Shown here: positions 6,167 to 11,378 of the stretch, in pieces
Layout of the letters: every line of letters starts with the position of its first letter
How positions within the stretch are numbered: the first letter of the stretch is position 1
DNA from: Cellvibrionaceae bacterium
GTDB lineage: Bacteria > Pseudomonadota > Gammaproteobacteria > Pseudomonadales > Cellvibrionaceae
Assembly (NCBI GenBank): GCA_025800435.1
Contig: JAOXRV010000112.1
Span: 1 to 11,378 of the forward strand
Length of the DNA: 11,378 bases
Reading direction: 5' to 3'
The notes under the pieces: model-generated
Database searches by the model: none
What the model saw: the letters and a program-made list of their open reading frames with translations, nothing else
What the model was told of the DNA's origin: nothing
Program-made: the position numbers and the translations under genes

Positions 6167-7141
6167 TTAACGTGCCGCAACATCGAGACTTTTGGGTGCG
6201 TCAGCCATTGGCTGAGAGTCCTTCTCACCCAGCATTGGGCCGCCCCTCTCCAAGCGCACCGTAACCCGCCGATTAGCGGCCCGGCCTTTGGCAGAGGTAT
6301 TACTTTTAACTGGATAGCGCTCGCCGTGCCAACGCACCTGCAGCTTGCTCGAATCCAAGCCCGACTTAGTCAAATAATCGGCCACCTGCTGGGCCCGCTG
6401 TTGGGATAACACCAGGTTTTCGGCCATGGTGCCACGGCCATCGGTGTGGCCATCCACGTAATAACCAGTCACCTCCTGATCGGCCTTGGCATAAATCACA
6501 ATTTGTTCAAGCTGGCTCTTTTGGCCCTCGCTTAAATCCGCCAGGGGGCCATTAAAATAGAGCGTGGTCTTCTCAACCTGATCGAAGTTAACCGGCAACA
6601 AACCGGCCACACAGCCCATATACTCCTGAAATACCGGCCGATAATTGTAAGAATCAAAACTCACCTGCAGCGATTGAGGCGCGCCATACCAGGGCTGACG
6701 AGTAATCACAATCTGCTGGCCCCGCTCCAGCTCGGCCATAATGCGCTCGGACAGCTTAGCCCCGAGGCTCAGCGGCCGTTTGCTCTCACTCACCGGTACA
6801 AAGCCCAGATCCTGCTGCGGCCCCTGGGGCCGCCACACCGGGGCAGTCACCTTGAGTGAGGCCTTACCCTTTTTAAAAAACACCTTGGGGGTATCCAAAA
6901 AGAACTGTTGGCGCTCACCGGCGCGGCGGTAAAACACCGCCTGCCCAATCGAGGGCAACATCTGACTCATGCGGCACTCAAAAATAGAACCCTCGCTGCG
7001 CCAGCTATCCCGGTCGAAATCAACATTCTGCCAATCCCCCACCTGACGCAAACCCGCCTGAGCAACAGGCACACCCAGCCCCAAGCACAATGCCAGTACC
7101 AACAAACCTCGCAGACCTTTAGCCACCACTATCTTTGGCAC
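6167..7141 (-). CDS. motY: MotY-like flagellar stator-associated protein with C-terminal OmpA domain
   Basis: MotY forms the T ring under the outer-membrane side of the flagellar motor and anchors stators to peptidoglycan in Vibrio and Pseudomonas. The protein (324 residues) has a signal peptide at about 1-29 ending VAQA, a MotY-like N-terminal domain with the phrase ECRMSQMLPSIGQAVFYRR, two cysteines (C56 and C177) matching the disulfide pair of Vibrio MotY, and an OmpA/MotB-type peptidoglycan-binding domain at about 190-300 (GHTDGRG at 231-237, LSQQRA at 245-250, NRRVTV at 290-295). An in-frame ATG at 7171 is longer but has no good ribosome site and would put ten extra residues before the signal peptide; GTG 7141 has GGAGG five bases upstream, so I chose it. 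The argG and pyrC neighbours match the motY locus in Pseudomonas. A general OmpA-family lipid-free envelope protein is the alternative. Confidence 0.85.
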   Translation of the reverse strand: MPKIVVAKGLRGLLVLALCLGLGVPVAQAGLRQVGDWQNVDFDRDSWRSEGSIFECRMSQMLPSIGQAVFYRRAGERQQFFLDTPKVFFKKGKASLKVTAPVWRPQGPQQDLGFVPVSESKRPLSLGAKLSERIMAELERGQQIVITRQPWYGAPQSLQVSFDSYNYRPVFQEYMGCVAGLLPVNFDQVEKTTLYFNGPLADLSEGQKSQLEQIVIYAKADQEVTGYYVDGHTDGRGTMAENLVLSQQRAQQVADYLTKSGLDSSKLQVRWHGERYPVKSNTSAKGRAANRRVTVRLERGGPMLGEKDSQPMADAPKSLDVAAR

Positions 7142-7513
7142 TACCACCTCCGCCCATCTAGTTAGCCACATTTGTACCCAGCCCCGCCACGGATCAATTT
7201 CATGCTGGCAGGATTAGTGATCGCCCGACTGTAGAGCTTGGTGCCGGGGATAGCTTTTGGGGGCTTGGGAGGCAGGACGCCGGACGAGAGCCCCAAGGAC
7301 GGGTTTATGCGTCCCCCAAAAGCTATCCCCGGCACCAAGCTCGGCAGCGAAGCCCATATACAACGAAGCCCAAACAACAAGCCCCACAGCCCAAACCAAG
7401 CCCAAAAACAAAACTACTCAGGTAGTTATCGGCCCCCGCCCCGTGTGCTTTAACCCGGTTTTTGGTAGGATGCGCCAGCAACCGACCAAAGCCATATAGA
7501 AGCAGAATCAACC
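7142..7513. promoter_or_regulatory. Divergent motY/pyrC intergenic region
   Basis: These 372 bases separate divergent motY and pyrC and must hold both promoters. Contents: the motY ribosome site GGAGG (7147-7151), the 109-base inverted-repeat element (7234-7342), and a stretch of five GCCC-centred motifs (7352-7403). On the pyrC side TAGGAT at about 7467-7472 could be a -10, but no good -35 precedes it, and the pyrC ribosome site is weak (AGAAGCAG). I saw no sigma-54 or FliA flagellar promoter in front of motY. Short reading frames crossing the palindrome exist on both strands but look like by-products of its symmetry. Confidence 0.45.
7234..7342. repeat. Perfect 30-bp inverted repeat with 49-base centre (MITE/REP-like element)
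   Basis: The left arm 7234-7263 begins GAGCTTGGTGCCGGGG and the right arm 7313-7342 is its exact reverse complement, ending CCCCGGCACCAAGCTC. The 49-base centre can fold further: CTTGGG (7264-7269) pairs with CCCAAG (7292-7297). The whole unit is 109 bases and GC-rich. There is no gene inside, no T run after either arm, and no clear target-site duplication at its ends, so it is neither a standard terminator nor a proven transposon relic. A perfect 30-base stem would decay quickly unless recent or selected. No second copy is in this window. Confidence 0.8.
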
Positions 7514-8551
7514 ATGAGCCAAAGCCTGACCATTACCCGCCCCGATGACTGGCACCTTCACCTGCGCGACGGCGCCGCCCTCGCCCACACCGTGCCCGAT
7601 ACCGCTCGCTATATGGGCCGCTCTATCATCATGCCCAACCTAGTACCGCCGGTAATGGACGCTGCACAAGCCATTGCTTACAAAGACCGCATCCTGGCCC
7701 AGCGCCCAGCTGGCAGCCATTTTGAACCGCTCATGGTGCTCTACCTGACCGACAACACCAGCCCCGAGCAAATCGCCGAGGCCAAAGCCGCCGGCGTAGT
7801 GGCCTGCAAGCTCTACCCGGCGGGCGCCACCACCAACTCCGATTCCGGCGTAACCGATATCAACAAGGTCTACCCCGCCCTGGAGGCCATGCAGGCCCAT
7901 GAAATGCGCTTTTTGCTGCACGGCGAAGTGACCGACAGCAGCATCGACATCTTCGACCGCGAGCAGCGCTTTATCGACAGCACCCTGGTGCAGCTGAACA
8001 AGGACTTCCCCGCCTTAAAAATGGTGCTGGAACATATCACCACCACCGAGGCCGCCGAGTTTGTGGCCGCCGCCGGCCCCAATATGGCCGCTACCATTAC
8101 CGCCCACCACCTGCTGTACAACCGCAACCATATGCTCGCTGGCGGCATTCGTCCCCACTACTACTGCCTGCCAATACTCAAGCGCTCCACCCACCAACAG
8201 GCGCTGATCAAAGCCGCCATTAGCGGCAGCCCCAAATTTTTCCTGGGTACCGACTCGGCCCCCCATGCCCAGCACGCCAAAGAAACCGCCTGCGGCTGCG
8301 CCGGCGCCTATACCGCCTATGCAGCACTGGAGCTATACGCCGAAGTGTTTGAAGAAGCCGACGCGCTGGATAAACTGGAAGCCTTTGCCAGCCACTACGG
8401 CCCGGATTTTTACGGCCTGGCGCGCAACAGCGACAGCGTGACCCTAGTGAAAGAAGACTGGCAGGTACCGGCCCAATTGGACTTTGGGGACACCCAACTA
8501 GTACCATTGCGAGCTGGGGAGACCCTGCGCTGGAAAGTACAGCAACCCTAA
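7514..8551 (+). CDS. pyrC: Dihydroorotase
   Basis: The enzyme cyclises N-carbamoyl-L-aspartate to dihydroorotate, step three of pyrimidine synthesis. The 345-residue protein is the E. coli-type (class II) homodimeric zinc enzyme, close to the usual 348 residues. The metal-binding and catalytic residues are visible: H14 and H16 in DWHLHLRDG, the carboxylated lysine K99 in CKLYPAGATTNS, H136 in LLHGE, H174 in LEHITT, and the catalytic aspartate D247 in GTDSAPH. ATG 7514 gives the standard N-terminus; its ribosome site is weak. rnt follows after 22 bases and is probably co-transcribed. The gene is divergent from motY. Confidence 0.97.
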   Translation: MSQSLTITRPDDWHLHLRDGAALAHTVPDTARYMGRSIIMPNLVPPVMDAAQAIAYKDRILAQRPAGSHFEPLMVLYLTDNTSPEQIAEAKAAGVVACKLYPAGATTNSDSGVTDINKVYPALEAMQAHEMRFLLHGEVTDSSIDIFDREQRFIDSTLVQLNKDFPALKMVLEHITTTEAAEFVAAAGPNMAATITAHHLLYNRNHMLAGGIRPHYYCLPILKRSTHQQALIKAAISGSPKFFLGTDSAPHAQHAKETACGCAGAYTAYAALELYAEVFEEADALDKLEAFASHYGPDFYGLARNSDSVTLVKEDWQVPAQLDFGDTQLVPLRAGETLRWKVQQP

Positions 8552-8573
8552 TTCATCAGTTTAAGGATACACC

Positions 8574-9236
8574 GTGGCGGTAATGAGCCCAGCCGAACAA
8601 ACCCCAGAAATCAAAAGCCTCATGGCCCAGCGCTTTCGCGGTTTTTTGCCGGTGATTGTGGATGTGGAAACCGGCGGCTTTAACGCCAAGACCGACGCCC
8701 TGCTCGAAGTGGCGGCGGTCACCCTGCAGATGGATGAAAACGGCCTACTGCAGCGCCACCAAACCTTCGACTGCCACCTAGACCCCTTCGAGGGGGCCAA
8801 TATCGAGCAGTCGGCGCTGGATTTCACCGGCATCGACCCGGAAAGCCCCGAGCGCGACGCCCAGCCAGAAATGCTGGCGCTGCCGGAAATTTTTGGCGAG
8901 GTGCGCAAGGCGGTAAAAGCCAACGGCTGCACCCGCGCAGTAATGGTGGCCCACAATGCTCACTTTGACCTGGGCTTTATCAACGCCGCCGCCGAGCGCT
9001 GCAATATTAAACGCAACCCCTTTCACCCCTTCTCCTGCTTTGATACCGCCACCCTGTCGGGGCTTGCCTTTGGCCAGACCGTACTGGCCAAAGCCTGCCA
9101 AATAGCCGGCCTGGAATTTAGCAACAGCCAAGCCCACAGCGCCGCTTACGATGCCGAAAAGACCGCGGATTTATTTTGCTTGATTGTCAATCGCTGGCAG
9201 CAATTAGGTGGTTGGCCGCTGGCTGGCCCCGAATAG
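8574..9236 (+). CDS. rnt: Ribonuclease T (DEDDh 3'-5' exoribonuclease)
   Basis: RNase T trims the 3' ends of tRNAs and other stable RNAs and removes the terminal A of tRNA during end turnover. The 220-residue protein carries the full DEDDh set: D30 and E32 in VDVETGG, D132 in HNAHFDL, and H188 and D193 in HSAAYD. These are shifted uniformly by +7 against the E. coli enzyme (D23, E25, D125, H181, D186). GTG 8574 is preferred because AAGGA stands six bases before it; ATG 8583, three codons later, would be 15 bases away. It follows pyrC by 22 bases, an arrangement also present in Pseudomonas. No terminator oriented for this gene was seen, although the hairpin at 9298-9325 may also stop readthrough. 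Confidence 0.96.
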   Translation: MAVMSPAEQTPEIKSLMAQRFRGFLPVIVDVETGGFNAKTDALLEVAAVTLQMDENGLLQRHQTFDCHLDPFEGANIEQSALDFTGIDPESPERDAQPEMLALPEIFGEVRKAVKANGCTRAVMVAHNAHFDLGFINAAAERCNIKRNPFHPFSCFDTATLSGLAFGQTVLAKACQIAGLEFSNSQAHSAAYDAEKTADLFCLIVNRWQQLGGWPLAGPE

Positions 9237-9288
9237 CCGCCCACCACCACAACCATCTACAACAGCCACCCCAAAATGTTACATCCCT

Positions 9289-9325
9289 AAATAAAAAACC
9301 CCACTAACGTTGCCGTTAGCGGGGT
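9289..9325 (-). terminator. Rho-independent terminator of the TonB-dependent receptor gene
   Basis: ACCCC-A-CTAACG (9298-9309) pairs with CGTTAG-C-GGGGT (9314-9325) around a TTGC loop, a twelve-base stem with one mismatch. On the minus strand it is followed by TTTTTTATTT. It starts about 22 bases after the receptor stop codon at 9348. The convergent rnt gene ends 61 bases away; the plus strand lacks a T run. Confidence 0.93.
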
Positions 9326-9347
9326 ATCGTGGCTTGCGTCAAAGTGT

Positions 9348-11378
9348 TTAGAACTTGTAACGCGCCTGCAGACTAAAGGTACGGCCATATAGCGGATAAC
9401 CGGCGCCAGGCAACGTGTTGAGGAAACGGTTCGCGGTCACTGTACCAGTACCATCGGCCACCAGCGGCGGATCACGGTCGAAGATATTGCGGATAGTAAA
9501 TACCGCCTCCCAATGCTCATCGTCTTCCCAGCTCACCGCCAAGGTGTGGTACATCTGGTATTTGGTGCTGCTAACCCGATCGACATTGGTAGTGCCTGGG
9601 TCATACACAGGACCTTCGTCAGTGGTACCGAAGTAGTCAATACGCCAGTTTACCAGCCACTCTTTATAATTCGCCTGGATATCCATATCACCACGCCAGT
9701 GGGGGAAGGCAAAATGATCTTCATAGTTAGACACACTGCCGAGGATCTCGGTGTTGTACTCATCGATATACGTAATGGTGCCATCGATCAGCAAGTCCCA
9801 GGAGTTAAAGGCTTTCTCAAACGCAAAATCAACATCATAACCAGAAGACTCGGCAACACCCACGTTGATAAACGAAGAATCAATCTCACTGATAAAGCCA
9901 TCTTGATCGCGGGCACCGATACGCGAACAGAAGGGACTGGAGAAGTTAACCGAGCTGTAACAGGCACCCAATAAACCGGTTGCAGACAGGCTGCTTACGG
10001 TATTTTCGATACGAATATCAAACCAGTTAACCGCCACTGACAAGCCCAACTCAGCTGGCTGAATAATAAAGCCATAGGTATAAGACTCGGAGGTTTCGGC
10101 CTTCAAGGTGTCGGAACCGCCGGTGCGGGTTAAAATACCCTTGCTGCCATTTTCACCAAAATTCGCCGGCACCACCGCAGCACAGTTGTCATAAACAGTA
10201 TCGCCAGGCTCATACACACTGGTGTAGTTTAAACAGGGGTCAACCTGCCCATTGGCAAAACCGGTTTCGTCACCCAGGAACTGCTCGTACAAAGTGGGCG
10301 CACGGAAGGAAGTACCCTGGGTACCGCGCAACCGCAACCAATCGTTAACCTGCCAGTTAATGGCGGCACGGTAAGTGGTATCATCGCCATAGGAGTCGTA
10401 GTCTGTCCAACGGCCTGACAGCTCAAGATTCAACTCATCAGCGTAGGGCGAGTCCTCCAACACCGGCACAAACAATTCACCAAAGATTTCCTTGACCGTA
10501 TCGGTGCCCTCGGTGCGACCAGCTGCGGTCGCATTAAAGATATTACCGGCGCGATCCTGCTCATCGGGCAGGTCATCGATCGACTCGCGACGGGTTTCAG
10601 CACCGATCACCGCCTCGACTGCACCGGCGGGCAAGTCAAATAACTCGCCAGTGGCAAAACCGGAGAACTGAACACTGTCATAGGTGGTTTCACCTTCGGT
10701 GTAGGCCGTCACATAATTAATGTAATCAGCCGGCAAGATACCGTTGAGCATAGCATCTTCGGTAAACAGGTTGGCGGCCACACAGCCTGGGTTATTGGCC
10801 AGGTCGCGACACACCAGCTGACCCTGGTCGTTGTAGACCGCATCCAAAGAGGCGGCCACTTCTTTACTCAAGAAGGCCTGGCGACGATAGCTGCCTTCAG
10901 AGTAGCCATAACCCACATAAGCTTCGTAGGTCCAAGTCTCTGAAATATCCCCTTTAAGACCGGCAAATACATTAAAGCGATCAATTTCAACTTTGGTCAC
11001 CGGGTCGATAATGCCGTAATTTGGCAATACCGGAGTAGCGTTAAAACCGCGCCCCGCAGCAGCCATAATCGCCGCGTTGCTGGTACCGAAGGGGTTGGTT
11101 GGGTTAGTCGAGGGTACCGTTGGGAAGAACTGCGCATAACCGCGGTTAGAAGCCGTTTCTCGGCGGTTAAAATAAGCCTCGTAATAGGCTGTAGCACCAC
11201 GCTCGCCAATATTAAAATCGTAGCTGCCCAGCGAACTCAAGTTAAAGATATCCTCTTCGGTGCGCACATGGGCGATACCCGGTGCCCGCACATCACGGTA
11301 GAACGCACCGGAGTTATCCAGGCCATTTTCAGGCACCGAGGTATAGTAGGGCACACCAAAAACACCGTTAACCCGGGG
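9348..11378 (-). CDS. TonB-dependent outer-membrane receptor, C-terminal barrel (5' part beyond the window)
   Basis: This class of protein takes up siderophores, vitamin B12, sugars or other ligands across the outer membrane using TonB energy. The frame is open to the right edge (676 residues visible). It begins within a stretch reading VNGVFGVPYYTS, consistent with the region just after the plug domain, so the signal peptide, TonB box and plug are missing. Barrel features include alternating aromatic strands, the conserved LRGTQGTSFRAPTLYEQF near the middle, pairs of cysteines in extracellular-loop-like stretches, and the C-terminal QARYKF ending in phenylalanine as for outer-membrane insertion. 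A GTG at 11354 opens the local frame but is not the true start. The ligand cannot be inferred: no neighbouring uptake or enzyme gene is visible. The loops resemble the large receptors common in Cellvibrio- and Xanthomonas-like bacteria. Confidence 0.92.
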   Translation of the reverse strand, partial: PRVNGVFGVPYYTSVPENGLDNSGAFYRDVRAPGIAHVRTEEDIFNLSSLGSYDFNIGERGATAYYEAYFNRRETASNRGYAQFFPTVPSTNPTNPFGTSNAAIMAAAGRGFNATPVLPNYGIIDPVTKVEIDRFNVFAGLKGDISETWTYEAYVGYGYSEGSYRRQAFLSKEVAASLDAVYNDQGQLVCRDLANNPGCVAANLFTEDAMLNGILPADYINYVTAYTEGETTYDSVQFSGFATGELFDLPAGAVEAVIGAETRRESIDDLPDEQDRAGNIFNATAAGRTEGTDTVKEIFGELFVPVLEDSPYADELNLELSGRWTDYDSYGDDTTYRAAINWQVNDWLRLRGTQGTSFRAPTLYEQFLGDETGFANGQVDPCLNYTSVYEPGDTVYDNCAAVVPANFGENGSKGILTRTGGSDTLKAETSESYTYGFIIQPAELGLSVAVNWFDIRIENTVSSLSATGLLGACYSSVNFSSPFCSRIGARDQDGFISEIDSSFINVGVAESSGYDVDFAFEKAFNSWDLLIDGTITYIDEYNTEILGSVSNYEDHFAFPHWRGDMDIQANYKEWLVNWRIDYFGTTDEGPVYDPGTTNVDRVSSTKYQMYHTLAVSWEDDEHWEAVFTIRNIFDRDPPLVADGTGTVTANRFLNTLPGAGYPLYGRTFSLQARYKF

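Noticed and set aside
7162..7511. Several 60-80-codon frames on both strands around the 7234-7342 palindrome
   Set aside because: They exist on both strands because the arms are mirror images, they overlap each other in different frames, and they have no good ribosome sites or recognisable domains.
8561..9137. Minus-strand frames of 119 and 131 codons opposite rnt
   Set aside because: They lie antisense to a complete RNase T with every catalytic residue and show no family resemblance.

Overview
The window looks like a chromosomal piece of a free-living, respiring, probably flagellated gammaproteobacterium. The gene order argG-motY-pyrC-rnt is, from memory, the order found in Pseudomonas aeruginosa (PA3525-PA3528). 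The cbb3 oxidase operon with an Anr/FNR promoter and the large TonB-dependent receptor fit a Pseudomonadales/Cellvibrionales-like marine or soil bacterium. I cannot assign a genus. No rRNA, tRNA, CRISPR array, transposase, phage gene or defence gene was recognised.

Region 1 (1-4770), all on the minus strand: the ccoN-ccoO-ccoQ-ccoP operon (4448 down to 1264) encodes a complete cbb3-type cytochrome c oxidase. It ends at a strong terminator (1194-1238). After a 435-base gap comes ccoG (828 down to the left edge, cut off), the usual partner gene for cbb3 assembly. The ccoN promoter is unusually readable: a perfect TTGAT-N4-ATCAA Anr/FNR box sits at exactly class II distance from a GATAAT -10 element. 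This implies induction of the oxidase at low oxygen.

Region 2 (4769-7141), minus strand: argG (arginine synthesis) and upstream of it motY (flagellar stator-associated OmpA-family protein). A perfect TATAAT inside a GCGCGC palindrome is the likely argG promoter. For both motY and ccoN the longest reading frame starts too early; Shine-Dalgarno sites place the starts at GTG 7141 and ATG 4448.

Region 3 (7142-7513): the gap between divergent motY and pyrC holds the most unexplained structure in the window, a perfect 30-bp inverted repeat around a 49-base centre (7234-7342), followed by a run of AAGCCCAAA-like motifs. It looks like a dispersed palindromic or MITE-like repeat, but only a genome search can show that.

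Region 4 (7514-9236), plus strand: pyrC (pyrimidine synthesis) and rnt (RNase T) form a two-gene unit. Region 5 (9289-11378), minus strand: a strong terminator and the C-terminal barrel of a TonB-dependent outer-membrane receptor whose start lies beyond the right edge.

The coding content is ordinary, and I found no convincing new multi-gene system. The observations worth following are non-coding: the 7234-7342 palindrome, the ccoN leader with a possible overlapping 23-codon reading frame, the structured ccoG leader, and the hairpins behind argG.
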